32,178 nucleotides of DNA from Pseudolactococcus plantarum (GCF_002441715.1 NZ_JXJX01000012.1:1-32178), one strand, 5' to 3'. Counted from the first letter of the stretch, positions 6,349 to 15,031 are shown. Notes: a model not told the origin generated them from the letters alone. Made by a program: numbers and translations.

Positions 6349-8154
6349 ATGACAACTACAAAAGAATTATTACGCTCAGTCTATGGATACGATAGCTTTC
6401 GAGAGGGACAAGAAGCGATTATAGATAGTGTACTACTTGGTAAGAGGACTTTAGGTATTATGCCTACTGGTGGTGGGAAATCGTTGACTTATCAGCTACC
6501 TGCCATGTTATTACCAGGTACAACGATGGTCGTGTCCCCCTTAATCTCCCTAATGAAAAATCAAGTTGATGAGTTAGTTGCTGCCGGTGTACCAGCTACG
6601 ATGATTAATAGTGGGGTAACAGTTGATGAAATAAAAAAGAGGCTGACTGATATCAAAAACGGTGTCTATAAACTCTTTTTTATTGCACCTGAACGATTAG
6701 AAGATCCCTATTTTTATCGCTTCATTCAAGCGTTACCTTTAAGTCTAGTTGTCATCGATGAGGTACATGTGCTTTCTCAGTGGGGACATGATTTTAGACC
6801 ATCTTACTTGGCATCAGTTGATTTGATTGAAAATCTAAGTAATAAGCCAAATGTGATGGCTTTAACCGCAACGGCAACACAAAAAGTACAAGCAGATTTA
6901 ATCAATATTTTAGCAATTGAGAACACGGTTAAAACTGGCTTTGCTAGGGATAATTTAGCGATCAAGATTGAAAAAGGCCTGTCTCAGCAAGAAAAGTTCG
7001 ATTTTGTGATTGCCTATGCTAAAAATAATCCCGATGATATTGGGATTATTTATGCTGGCACACGTAAGTTGGTAGATGAGACTAGTGAATTACTGGTTAA
7101 GTCAGGTATTTCAGCTCGTGCTTATCATGCAGGCATGCTTGATCATGAGCGGGAAGCAGCACAAGATGCCTTTTTATATGATGAGTGTCAAGTCATGGTT
7201 GCGACCAATGCATTTGGTATGGGGATTAATAAGACAAATGTCAGGTACATCATTCATCTTAGTATGCCAGGCTCTATCGAAGCTTATTATCAAGAAATTG
7301 GTCGAGCTGGTCGTGATGGTCTTCCCAGTGAAACTGTTTTATTGGCATCTGCAAGAGATGCACAATTACAAAGGTTCTTTATCGATAATGCTGATAATCA
7401 AACGCCAGCGTATCGACAGAGGGAACTTGCTAAATTACAGGAAATGACAGGATTTACAGCAACACAAAATTGCTTACAGCAGTATATTGTCCAATACTTT
7501 GGTGAACAAATACCCCCTTGTGGAATCTGCTCAAACTGTACTGATACCCGAGAGCTTTTGGATATGACTTTAGCTGCACAAAAAGTCTTATCTAACATTG
7601 TCAGAATGGGCCAACTGCAAGCTGGTAACTATTCTAAAACACAGGTAGTAGCTGTTTTAAGAGGTAAACTAGCTGAGAAAATGCGTTGGACAGGATTCGA
7701 TACGCTATCAACCTATGGTTTATTATCAGACTGGCCAGTGAAAAAATTGAATCAGTTTATTGATTATCTAGCAGCAGATGGCTTCCTATTAGTTTCTGGT
7801 GAGTATAATGGCTTGCGTATTTCTGATAAAGGGATTTGCGTACTTAAATCTGAGCAAAGTGTGATGATGCGTGAGATAAAAACGACACAGCCGATTAAAA
7901 AAACACGATCACAAAATTGTGAAATTGGTGGAGACCTGTTTGAACTATTACGTAAACAACGTAGCATGTTTGCCAAAGAATTATCCTTGCCACCTTTTAT
8001 GATTTTTTCTGATCAAGTATTGATGAATATGGCAGAGGCAGAGCCCGAGACACGTGAGAAACTTTTAACAGTTTCTGGTATTGGTGAGAAAAAAGCCGAC
8101 CAGTTTGGTGATGAGTTTTTAGCGATTATTAAACAGTTTAAACAAGTGACGTGA
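6349..8154 (+). CDS. recQ: ATP-dependent DNA helicase RecQ
   Basis: The product has 601 residues, normal for bacterial RecQ, a 3'-5' helicase in recombination and repair. Motif 0 is GYDSFREGQ (13-21), Walker A GGGKS is 41-45, motif II is DEVH (137-140; DEAH in most RecQ), motif III is ALTATAT and motif VI is QEIGRAGRDG. A four-cysteine zinc cluster is visible at C375, C391, C394 and C397. A winged helix follows, then a C-terminal HRDC domain (about 525-598) with the helix-hairpin V-S-G-I-G-E-K-K. The start is set by motif 0 lying 12 residues in; no Shine-Dalgarno sequence precedes it and the -10 box is 6 nt upstream. It is flanked by terminators or promoters on both sides and is transcribed alone. 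Confidence 0.95.
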   Translation: MTTTKELLRSVYGYDSFREGQEAIIDSVLLGKRTLGIMPTGGGKSLTYQLPAMLLPGTTMVVSPLISLMKNQVDELVAAGVPATMINSGVTVDEIKKRLTDIKNGVYKLFFIAPERLEDPYFYRFIQALPLSLVVIDEVHVLSQWGHDFRPSYLASVDLIENLSNKPNVMALTATATQKVQADLINILAIENTVKTGFARDNLAIKIEKGLSQQEKFDFVIAYAKNNPDDIGIIYAGTRKLVDETSELLVKSGISARAYHAGMLDHEREAAQDAFLYDECQVMVATNAFGMGINKTNVRYIIHLSMPGSIEAYYQEIGRAGRDGLPSETVLLASARDAQLQRFFIDNADNQTPAYRQRELAKLQEMTGFTATQNCLQQYIVQYFGEQIPPCGICSNCTDTRELLDMTLAAQKVLSNIVRMGQLQAGNYSKTQVVAVLRGKLAEKMRWTGFDTLSTYGLLSDWPVKKLNQFIDYLAADGFLLVSGEYNGLRISDKGICVLKSEQSVMMREIKTTQPIKKTRSQNCEIGGDLFELLRKQRSMFAKELSLPPFMIFSDQVLMNMAEAEPETREKLLTVSGIGEKKADQFGDEFLAIIKQFKQVT

Positions 8155-8163
8155 TGCGTCATG

Positions 8164-8192
8164 TTTACATTTGTCAATGAAATCGTTATACT
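8164..8192 (+). promoter_or_regulatory. Promoter of the NADH dehydrogenase gene
   Basis: TTTACA (8164-8169), a 17-nt spacer and TATACT (8187-8192) form a good sigma-A promoter about 50 nt before the start codon. Confidence 0.7.
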
Positions 8193-8241
8193 AATAAGTA
8201 ATGAGTGAAAAATATATGAAGTAATGATAATAGGAGCTGAC

Positions 8242-10167
8242 ATGTCTAAAAAAAGAATTGCAGTGATTGGTGCTGGTATTGCTGATGTAAAAGCAGCAAA
8301 AACATTATCTAAAAAGCTAAAAAATGACGCAGAAATTCTCCTGATTGATAAACATAGTTATCATACGATGATGACACAATTACATGAGGTTGCTGCTGGT
8401 CGTGTGCCTTTTACCAATGCACAATATGATTTGCAAAAACTATTTGCACATCAAAAAAATGTTCAGTTATTAACGGATGAGGTAATAGGACTAGATAAAG
8501 CTGCCAAACAAATCACGACTAAATATAATGGTGTGATTACCTATGATTATGTTATTATCGCGATAGGTGGAGAACCAAACGATTTTGGAGTGTCTGGTGT
8601 CAAAGCACATGGGTTTACCTTATGGTCTATGGAAGATGCGCTCAAAATTAGGCGGCATCTAGAAAAAACTGTTGAGCAGGCCGCTTTGGAACATGACGAT
8701 GACAAACGTAAAGCCTTGCTAAATTTTGTCGTTGCAGGCTCAGGTTTTACAGGTATTGAGATGATAGGCGAGCTGATCGATTGGCGACGTATAGCTGCGC
8801 GTGAGTACAAACTTGATGAGTCTGAATTCACGTTAAGTGTCGTTGAAATGATGCCGACGATCTTAAATACTCTTGATAGACAAGACGCAGATAAAGTCGT
8901 TAAATACCTGACGAAACATCATGTTAACTTATTACTAAATCATGCAATTACAGAAGTTGCTGCCGATCATGTCAAAATAAAAGATGGTGAGAATGTCCCA
9001 ACACATACCTTGATTTGGACAACAGGTGTGCAAGGCAATACACAAGCCACATCTTATGGTCTTGAAAAAACTGAACGTGGTGAACGGTTAACGGCAAATG
9101 CGTATATGGAAGCTGTAGGATTTGAAGCACTTGGCATATATGTGGCTGGTGATGTATCAGGATACACCGAGAAAGAAACAGGACGACCTACCCCTCAGAT
9201 TGTTGAAGCAGCTGAGCAGACCGCTCATATTGCCTCGCTAAATATCATAGCGGATATTAAAGGGACTGAAAAACACACCTATGTTGGTAGCTATAAAGGG
9301 ACGATGGTATCTGTTGGCGCCAAATGGGGCGTTGCAGAACTGTTTGGAAAAGTCCACTTATCAGGTTTCTTTGCTATGGCTGTGAAACATCTTATTTTTA
9401 TCATGTACACGCTACAAATTGGTAGTTTATGGTATATGTTCACCTATCTAAAAAATGAAATTTTCCATACTGAACATGAACGTAACCTGTTTCGGGGACA
9501 TACTTCTCGTTTAGGCAATGTATTGTGGTCGGTACCGTTACGAATTTTTTATGGCTTGGTGTGGTTAGTTGAAGCAACACCAAAATGGGTAGGAGATGGC
9601 AAGTTATGGGATCCGACAACCTGGTTTGGTAAAGGGTCTTGGTTTACAAATGACATCCATTTACCCTTTAAATGGTTAAAAGAAACCGCAGATGCAGCAG
9701 CAGGGGCTTCCACAGGAGCTGCGGATGCAACAGCTTCTGCAAGTACTGCAGCAGAAACAACAAAATCAACTGCTGAGTTTGGTTTATCATACTCTTTTGG
9801 TCATGAGCCAATGGCTGTGCTAGAAAAGGTACCACATTGGTTAAAACCACTTTTCAAGTTTATGATACCAAACGAAGATGTTGCGCTGTTTATGCAAAAA
9901 TTTATGTCAGTTGTTGAAGTTGCCTTAGCCTTAGCGTTGATCGTTGGCGCATTTACATGGCTTGCTTCTGCTGCAACAGCAGCATTGACAGTGATGTTTG
10001 TGCTCTCAGGTATGTTTTACTGGGTAAATATCTGGTTCCTTTTTGTCGCACTAGCGTTAATGAATGGCTCTGGCCGTGCCTTTGGCCTAGATAAATGGTT
10101 ACAGCCATGGCTGCAAAAACACTTCTTTAAGTGGTGGTATGGTAAGTCTAAATCAATCTATAAATAA
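8242..10167 (+). CDS. Type II NADH dehydrogenase with C-terminal DoxX-like membrane domain
   Basis: The product has 641 residues. Residues 1-410 are a flavin-dependent NDH-2-like oxidoreductase. The N-terminal dinucleotide-binding loop is at 10-15 (G-A-G-I-A-D), the second at 166-171 (G-S-G-F-T-G) and the FAD-binding V-A-G-D near 301-304. The first loop has Asp where the third glycine normally stands. A hydrophobic tail with membrane segments follows, interrupted by an Ala/Ser/Thr-rich linker (about 480-511) and ending with G-S-G-R-A-F-G-L-D, typical of DoxX/DoxD-like proteins. Expected role: oxidation of NADH and reduction of membrane quinone without proton pumping. The start at 8242 has AGGAG 5 nt upstream; an earlier in-frame ATG (8224) has none. 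The longer form resembles NDH-2 proteins of lactic acid bacteria. Confidence 0.85.
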   Translation: MSKKRIAVIGAGIADVKAAKTLSKKLKNDAEILLIDKHSYHTMMTQLHEVAAGRVPFTNAQYDLQKLFAHQKNVQLLTDEVIGLDKAAKQITTKYNGVITYDYVIIAIGGEPNDFGVSGVKAHGFTLWSMEDALKIRRHLEKTVEQAALEHDDDKRKALLNFVVAGSGFTGIEMIGELIDWRRIAAREYKLDESEFTLSVVEMMPTILNTLDRQDADKVVKYLTKHHVNLLLNHAITEVAADHVKIKDGENVPTHTLIWTTGVQGNTQATSYGLEKTERGERLTANAYMEAVGFEALGIYVAGDVSGYTEKETGRPTPQIVEAAEQTAHIASLNIIADIKGTEKHTYVGSYKGTMVSVGAKWGVAELFGKVHLSGFFAMAVKHLIFIMYTLQIGSLWYMFTYLKNEIFHTEHERNLFRGHTSRLGNVLWSVPLRIFYGLVWLVEATPKWVGDGKLWDPTTWFGKGSWFTNDIHLPFKWLKETADAAAGASTGAADATASASTAAETTKSTAEFGLSYSFGHEPMAVLEKVPHWLKPLFKFMIPNEDVALFMQKFMSVVEVALALALIVGAFTWLASAATAALTVMFVLSGMFYWVNIWFLFVALALMNGSGRAFGLDKWLQPWLQKHFFKWWYGKSKSIYK

Positions 10168-10169
10168 TT

Positions 10170-10193
10170 AAAAACGTCTTAAGGCGTTTTTTT
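10170..10193. terminator. Bidirectional terminator between convergent genes
   Basis: AAAAACGTC (10170-10178) pairs with GGCGTTTTT (10183-10191) around TTAA. T runs lie on both strands, serving the NADH dehydrogenase gene and the nitroreductase gene. Confidence 0.75.
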
Positions 10194-10201
10194 GTAACGC
10201 A

Positions 10202-10816
10202 TTATGATTTGATGTGTGTAAAAAATGATGCTAAAGGGTAACGCACGTGTGGGTGTCCTGGTTTAAGTGCTTTACCAACTGGTAACAATAACATGGCATC
10301 ATAATCATCAGATAGGGATAAGTATGCGTTTATTTTGTCAAAATCTACACCTCTCATCGGAACTGAATCATAGCCAAATGCACGAACTACATGCATTAAG
10401 TTCATCGAGAATAATCCTAAATCAAACTTGAGTCCTTGAATACCTATATCCTCAGGGTGAAGACGTAGATACTCGTGAACACGTTTTGTTTTATAGGGTC
10501 TTTCTTCAGCTGTTATGATCGCATGTTCAACATTGAATGTCATGATTTTATCAATATCATATCGTTTTTTTTCACCTAGAATTAGAAATACGACAGAAGC
10601 ATCTTGTACCTGTTTTTGACCATAGGCAAAAGTCATGAGTTGTGCTTGTTTAGCTTTGTTTGTTACCGCGACGATTTTCCAAGGTTGAAAATTATTACTC
10701 GATGGGGCATTTGCTGCATGAGTGATCATTTCAGCTATTTCTTGATCAGATATACTGTAGTTGGGATCGAAGTCTCTGACAGATCTTCGGTCATTTAAAA
10801 ATGTCAAATAAGTCAT
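10202..10816 (-). CDS. Nitroreductase family protein (FMN-dependent)
   Basis: The product has 204 residues, the normal length. It has the family N-terminus R-R-S-V-R-D-F (10-16), which binds the FMN phosphate, and the A-P-S-S-N-N-F-Q-P-W segment (37-46). A conserved G-Y-D-S-V-P-M-R-G region and a C-terminal P-V-G segment are present. Such enzymes reduce quinones, nitroaromatics or other electrophiles with NAD(P)H. It is divergently transcribed from an HxlR-type regulator, an arrangement seen for yodC/yodB and hypO/hypR in Bacillus, so it probably answers quinone or disulfide stress. Promoter: TTACTT (10879-10874), 17-nt spacer, TATAAT (10856-10851). The ribosome binding site is weak. Confidence 0.9.
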   Translation of the reverse strand: MTYLTFLNDRRSVRDFDPNYSISDQEIAEMITHAANAPSSNNFQPWKIVAVTNKAKQAQLMTFAYGQKQVQDASVVFLILGEKKRYDIDKIMTFNVEHAIITAEERPYKTKRVHEYLRLHPEDIGIQGLKFDLGLFSMNLMHVVRAFGYDSVPMRGVDFDKINAYLSLSDDYDAMLLLPVGKALKPGHPHVRYPLASFFTHIKS

Positions 10817-10829
10817 AAATAGTTATCTC

Positions 10830-10891
10830 TTTTCTATATGGATTAGTTTTATTATAATAGTGTGATATATAAAAAGTAAGTACGCACTTTT
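10830..10891. promoter_or_regulatory. Bidirectional promoter and operator between nitroreductase and HxlR genes
   Basis: ATTATAAT (10851-10858) is self-complementary and supplies a TATAAT -10 box to both directions. The minus-strand -35 is TTACTT (10879-10874). Over it lies the inverted repeat AAAAAGT/ACTTTTT (8-nt spacer, about 10871-10892), a likely operator of the HxlR regulator. Confidence 0.6.
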
Positions 10892-10917
10892 TTGTTACTG
10901 TAAAAAAGGAGACAAGT

Positions 10918-11223
10918 ATGACTCAAAATGATTGTGGTATCTCAAGATTGATGGCGATTTTGGGAGGAAAGTGGCAACTCAATATTCTATGGCAACTTTC
11001 TAAACATCAAGATATTCGATTTAATCAATTAAAAAGAGAAGTAGCTAATATTACAACGGTGATGTTGACAAGATGTCTGGTCACTCTTGTGGAATATGGT
11101 CTAGTGAATAGAGTTGATTACCATACTGTCCCCCCTCATGTCACTTATGCACTGACTGACAAAGGTAGAGAGCTGGTACCGTTTTTAAGTGACCTAAATG
11201 ATTGGGGAAAAGAGAATTTATGA
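10918..11223 (+). CDS. HxlR family redox-type transcriptional regulator
   Basis: The product has 101 residues, the usual size. It is a winged helix-turn-helix of the HxlR type: L-G-G-K-W near residues 15-19, R-F-N-Q-L-K-R-E-V in the helix-turn-helix, Y-A-L-T-D-K-G-R-E-L in the wing. A single N-terminal cysteine stands at position 6, the place of the redox-sensing Cys6 of Bacillus YodB. It probably represses the divergent nitroreductase gene until the cysteine is modified by quinones or oxidants. AAGGAG lies 6 nt from the ATG. Regulation of itself through the shared promoter region is likely. Confidence 0.88.
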   Translation: MTQNDCGISRLMAILGGKWQLNILWQLSKHQDIRFNQLKREVANITTVMLTRCLVTLVEYGLVNRVDYHTVPPHVTYALTDKGRELVPFLSDLNDWGKENL

Positions 11224-11310
11224 TGAAGAAATAAGGACAGTTGCTATGCCATATCAAAAGTTATCTTCTATAACATATGATTGGCAGTATTCAGTGGTAT
11301 AATAAAGGAT

Positions 11311-11976
11311 ATGAAAATAGTTATCTTAGCAGGTGGTCCTGCTCAATCTTTTGAAAGTCTAATTAAAATGGATAAAAATTTTGATCAAGCTTTTTACGTT
11401 GGTGTAGATAGAGGCAGTTTTCGATTGATGCAAGCAGGGTTTCCAGTCAATTTAGCTATTGGTGATTTTGATAGTTTGAGTGCTGAAGAATTTAGTGCAG
11501 TATCAGCTTATGCTGATGAATACCACAAATCTCCAACTGAAAAAAATGATACTGATTTAGAACTTGCTGTCCTTGCCGTTTTAACAAGATTTCAAAATAT
11601 CGAAGAAATTTTGATACTAGGGGGCATAGGTGGCCGCTTTGATCACCAAATTCAGATATTTTATTTACCCTTACAAAGCAGATTTTCAACTATTGTTGAT
11701 AAAATTATCTTACGAGATGAGACAAATAGCATTCGATTTGTAAGCGCTGGTCAGTATCAGCTTGTCAAAGAACCTCAGATGACCTATCTGGCTTTTGCAA
11801 GTCTGACACCTGTAAAGGCATTAGCTATCCAAGGTGCTAAATACGCATTAGCTGCTACGGATTTTGATCGAAATCTATCCCTATCCTCTAATGAGTTTAT
11901 TGGCGAACAACCTGTTACCTTATCCTTTAAAAAAGGAATGGTCGCAATTATTCAATCAAAAGATGAATCAAAATGA
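11311..11976 (+). CDS. thiN: Thiamine pyrophosphokinase
   Basis: The product has 221 residues. It transfers pyrophosphate from ATP to thiamine, giving TPP. Motifs: V-G-V-D-R-G-S, A-I-G-D-F-D-S-L (metal and pyrophosphate site, near residue 50), K-N-D-T-D-L-E-L-A, and G-G-I-G-G-R-F-D-H (about 108-116). The C-terminal domain forms the thiamine-binding half. The start at 11311 is supported by the usual M-K-I-V-I-L-A-G-G opening. TATAAT (11298-11303, extended by TGG) lies only 7 nt before the ATG, suggesting a leaderless mRNA even though an AAAGGA sits in between. In streptococci thiN usually follows rsgA and rpe; here it stands alone. Confidence 0.9.
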   Translation: MKIVILAGGPAQSFESLIKMDKNFDQAFYVGVDRGSFRLMQAGFPVNLAIGDFDSLSAEEFSAVSAYADEYHKSPTEKNDTDLELAVLAVLTRFQNIEEILILGGIGGRFDHQIQIFYLPLQSRFSTIVDKIILRDETNSIRFVSAGQYQLVKEPQMTYLAFASLTPVKALAIQGAKYALAATDFDRNLSLSSNEFIGEQPVTLSFKKGMVAIIQSKDESK

Positions 11977-11986
11977 AACTAAAAAG

Positions 11987-12015
11987 TTGACTTTTATTGT
12001 TTACAAGTGTAAACT
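11987..12015 (+). promoter_or_regulatory. copY promoter with cop box operator
   Basis: TTGACT (11987-11992), a 17-nt spacer and TAAACT (12010-12015) form the promoter. GTTTACAAGTGTAAAC (11999-12014) is a palindrome containing the CopY operator core TACANNTGTA at 12002-12011. Copper-free CopY would block RNA polymerase here. Confidence 0.9.
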
Positions 12016-12039
12016 AAAGATAGAAATAAGGAGATGAAC

Positions 12040-12480
12040 ATGAATATTTCAGATTCAGAAATGGTCATCATGCGTGCAATATGGACTTTAGAGAAGGCAT
12101 CTGTAGATCAGATATCATGTAAGATAGCAGCTTCAAACAACTGGTCTATTGCAACGATAAAAACGTTATTAGGCCGTTTAGTTAAAAAAGAAGTGCTTGT
12201 CACAACAAAATCTGGTCGAAAATTTATTTATACGCCGACTTTATCAGAATGTCAGGCAGTTGCTTTGATGGGCCAAGATCTTTTAGATAAAGTATGTGCC
12301 AAAAAATATCCAAATGTGATTACAAATTTAATTAACAGTGCTGACTTAACAAAAGAAGGTATCAAAGAGATATCAGATGCTTTGGCACAGAAAATACCAG
12401 CTTGTCATGTGAGTTGTAATTGTCTTGATCAATCAACTGACTGTAGGTGTCATCCTGAGCAGATAGAGCAGAAATTTTAG
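12040..12480 (+). CDS. copY: CopY-type copper-responsive repressor
   Basis: The product has 146 residues with a BlaI/MecI/CopY winged helix-turn-helix (about residues 1-75; M-R-A-I-W-T-L at the start, W-S-I-A-T-I-K-T-L-L-G-R-L in the recognition helix). The C-terminal Cys cluster is C-N-C, six residues, C-R-C, with an extra Cys just before it. Zinc held by these cysteines keeps the repressor on the cop box; Cu(I) displaces it. The spacing between the CxC pairs is six rather than the usual four. ATG 12040 was chosen because AGGAG is 6 nt upstream; the in-frame ATG at 12034 touches it. First gene of the copY-copZ-copA set. Confidence 0.92.
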   Translation: MNISDSEMVIMRAIWTLEKASVDQISCKIAASNNWSIATIKTLLGRLVKKEVLVTTKSGRKFIYTPTLSECQAVALMGQDLLDKVCAKKYPNVITNLINSADLTKEGIKEISDALAQKIPACHVSCNCLDQSTDCRCHPEQIEQKF

Positions 12481-12491
12481 GGGGATTCGTG

Positions 12492-12692
12492 ATGGAAAAA
12501 ATGACATTAAAGATTCAAGGGATGACTTGTAAAAATTGTGTTGCCCATGTGACCAAGGCTTTGGCATCTGTTGATGGGGTAACCAGTGTAAAAGTGAATT
12601 TAAAAAAAGGTGAAGCTGTCATTAAAGCAGACTCACCGAATATAGATACGTTAACATCAGCCGTCGCAACAGCCGGTTATCAGGTTATCTAA
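12492..12692 (+). CDS. copZ: Copper chaperone CopZ
   Basis: The product has 66 residues, one HMA domain. The Cu(I)-binding motif is M-T-C-K-N-C near residues 11-16, and the fold ends with the usual A-G-Y. It carries Cu(I) to CopY and CopA in the cytoplasm. AGGGGG overlaps the copY stop and is 7 nt from ATG 12492; a GTG directly before it (12489) is an alternative start. The gene follows copY by 11 nt, and a terminator follows it. Confidence 0.93.
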   Translation: MEKMTLKIQGMTCKNCVAHVTKALASVDGVTSVKVNLKKGEAVIKADSPNIDTLTSAVATAGYQVI

Positions 12693-12699
12693 TTTAGAG

Positions 12700-12734
12700 A
12701 GCGATGGTTGATATCAAGACCATTGCTTTTTTTT
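12700..12734 (+). terminator. Terminator between copZ and copA
   Basis: AGCGATGGT (12700-12708) pairs with ACCATTGCT (12719-12727, one G-T), loop of 10, then a run of T. It would reduce or stop read-through into copA. Confidence 0.8.
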
Positions 12735-12789
12735 AAAAAGTAGAAAGGAATAACTGACCTTTTAGCAATAGGTAAGTTTACAGAGCTAT

Positions 12790-14892
12790 ATGAAAACACA
12801 ATCATTTGTCATCACAGGCATGACTTGTGCAAATTGTGCACACCAAGTCAGCAAATCGCTTAATGCATCAGACGCTGTAGTAGAGGCAACAGTTAATTTA
12901 GCTACAGAAAAAGCCAAAGTAATCATGCAAGACGAAAGTGGTACTGATCAGATAATCCGAGCTGTTCAACAAGCTGGATATGGTGCTATTGTTGATGATA
13001 AAGCACATCGTGAAAAGATTAGATTAGCCAAACTGAAATCAGAAAAACGGCTTCTATGGTCGTTTATCATCGCTGCCTTGTTATCATTTCCCATGATGAT
13101 AGGGATGTTTGCCATGATTTTTGACCTACATAGTTTTATGTTTTTGCATGATCCTTGGGTTCAGTTAATTCTTGCAACACCAGTGCAATTTATCTTTGGT
13201 GCTAGATTTTATAAAGGTGCCTATATGGCCATCAAAAATAAGTCAGCTAATATGGATGTGCTTGTTGCCTTAGGGACAACGGTAGCTTATCTATCTAGCC
13301 TTATCTTTGGCCTTTTATTAGCACATCGATCAGCCGTAAATTTTGAGTCTTCAGCAGTCATCATTACACTGGTATTACTTGGCAAAAATCTAGAAAATAA
13401 AGCTAAAAAAAATACATCTGCTGCTATTTATAGTTTGCAAAAACAACGTGCGCAAACAGTGCATCTCATACATGTTGGAAAAGAAATAGACACACCTGTT
13501 GAAAGAGTAGTTGAAAATCAGATCATCTCTGTTAAGGCCGGTGAAAGTGTCCCTTTAGATATCAAAGTTATATCTGGAACAGCTAGCTTTGATGAATCTT
13601 CTTTAACGGGAGAATCAGTACCTGTAACTAAAAACAGTGGTGAATTTGTGGCTGAGGGAGCGATAAATTTAGATGGTGTCATTACAGGGGTTGTGATACA
13701 TACACAAGAAGCCTCTACTATTTCTCAGATGATGGCTGCGATAGAGGAAGCTCAAGCAACCAAACCTAAAATTCAAAAAGTAGCAGATAAAATTTCTAGT
13801 ATTTTTGTACCGGTAGTCTTACTGATTTCACTAGTCACATTTATCATCACGTTTTGGGTGACAAAAGATATTAGTGTAGCTCTTTTGCATACAACGAGTG
13901 TTTTGGTGATATCTTGTCCTTGTGCTTTGGGGTTGGCAACACCAACAGCAATTATGGTCGCAACAGGATTAGGTGCAAAACACGGGATTCTAATCAAAGA
14001 TGCGAATGCATTAGAAGATAGTAAAAACGTCTCAACAATCATTTTTGATAAGACAGGTACCATCACAACAGGCAAGTTTAAACTTGAAAATTGGTCTGGT
14101 TCTGAGAGTGATTTCCAGATCTTGGCTAGTATTGAAAGTTATTCTAATCACCCACTAGCTAAAACTTTGTCTATAGATCACACGCTACCGATAACTAACT
14201 TTAAAGAGTTGGCTGGACAAGGTGTTATGGCTGATGTAAATGGTCAAACGTACTATGCAGGTAATGCTGATCTGATGATGGCACAAGGGATAGCTGTTGA
14301 GACAAGCTCAAACACGAGTATCTATTTTGCAACACAAAAACGGTTAGTCGGTATCGCAACTTTCTCATCTGAAATTAAGTCAGATGCACGAGATACAATT
14401 GCTAACTTACACAAAATAGGTATGAAAACGATGATGCTGACCGGAGATAACGCTGCATCTGCTGAGCTGATTAATCAAGAAGTTGGTGTGAATACGGTCA
14501 TCGCCAAAGCAACACCGACGCAAAAAGCAACGATTGTGCGTGAGACTAAGAACGCGATGATGGTAGGTGATGGGATTAATGATTCTGTTGCATTATCTAG
14601 TGCACTTGTTGGTGTTGCGATGGGATCAGGTAGTGATATTGCTATGCAGTCAGGAGATGTCGTCATTGTATCTGATCATGCACTAGAAAGAATTACCTCA
14701 CTGATGACATTATCTAAAAAGACAGTTAGAAAAATTCATCAAAACTACTTTTGGGCGTTTATTTATAACTTGATAGGTATTCCTTTAGCTGCATTTGGGT
14801 TGTTAAATCCTATATTTGCAGGATTAGCGATGAGTTTATCAAGTGTCAGTGTGATTATCAGCTCACTCATATTAGGTAGAGAAAAGCTATGA
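12790..14892 (+). CDS. copA: Copper-exporting P1B-type ATPase CopA
   Basis: The product has 700 residues. One N-terminal HMA domain carries M-T-C-A-N-C (C13, C16). Eight membrane segments surround the ion-channel motif CPC (376-378); the phosphorylation motif DKTGT starts at 420 and GDGIND at about 593. The TGES actuator loop is T-G-E-S-V-P. It exports Cu(I) at the cost of ATP. It lies 97 nt after copZ, beyond a terminator. No good ribosome binding site precedes the ATG and no cop box is visible in the gap, which is unusual for this operon; the start is fixed by the HMA domain beginning directly after it. Confidence 0.95.
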   Translation: MKTQSFVITGMTCANCAHQVSKSLNASDAVVEATVNLATEKAKVIMQDESGTDQIIRAVQQAGYGAIVDDKAHREKIRLAKLKSEKRLLWSFIIAALLSFPMMIGMFAMIFDLHSFMFLHDPWVQLILATPVQFIFGARFYKGAYMAIKNKSANMDVLVALGTTVAYLSSLIFGLLLAHRSAVNFESSAVIITLVLLGKNLENKAKKNTSAAIYSLQKQRAQTVHLIHVGKEIDTPVERVVENQIISVKAGESVPLDIKVISGTASFDESSLTGESVPVTKNSGEFVAEGAINLDGVITGVVIHTQEASTISQMMAAIEEAQATKPKIQKVADKISSIFVPVVLLISLVTFIITFWVTKDISVALLHTTSVLVISCPCALGLATPTAIMVATGLGAKHGILIKDANALEDSKNVSTIIFDKTGTITTGKFKLENWSGSESDFQILASIESYSNHPLAKTLSIDHTLPITNFKELAGQGVMADVNGQTYYAGNADLMMAQGIAVETSSNTSIYFATQKRLVGIATFSSEIKSDARDTIANLHKIGMKTMMLTGDNAASAELINQEVGVNTVIAKATPTQKATIVRETKNAMMVGDGINDSVALSSALVGVAMGSGSDIAMQSGDVVIVSDHALERITSLMTLSKKTVRKIHQNYFWAFIYNLIGIPLAAFGLLNPIFAGLAMSLSSVSVIISSLILGREKL

Positions 14893-14905
14893 ATGTTCAT
14901 AAAAA

Positions 14906-14940
14906 AATAAAGACTATCATGCCGGTGATAGTCTTTATTC
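14906..14940 (+). terminator. Terminator after copA
   Basis: A perfect 14-bp stem, AATAAAGACTATCA (14906-14919) with TGATAGTCTTTATT (14926-14939), with a 6-nt loop. The closing T run is part of the stem. Confidence 0.8.
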
Positions 14941-14970
14941 TGTCAAATCAAAAATTAGTTTAGTTTTTTA

Positions 14971-15009
14971 TTGACAAACTAACTAAATAAAGGTATTATT
15001 TATTTAGTT
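14971..15009 (+). promoter_or_regulatory. Promoter and operator of the second marR gene
   Basis: TTGACA (14971-14976), a 17-nt spacer and TATTAT (14994-14999) form a near-consensus promoter. AACTAAATAAA (14981-14991) and TTTATTTAGTT (14999-15009) form a perfect 11-bp inverted repeat over the spacer and -10. A further half site lies at 15022-15032, over the start codon. Autorepression by the MarR product is likely. Confidence 0.8.
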
Positions 15010-15031
15010 AAAGATAAAGGAAACTAAATAA

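Noticed and set aside
11245-11301. 18-codon ORF before thiN
   Set aside because: ATG at 11245 has AAGGA with loose spacing, but the frame overlaps the thiN -10 box and has no family pattern.
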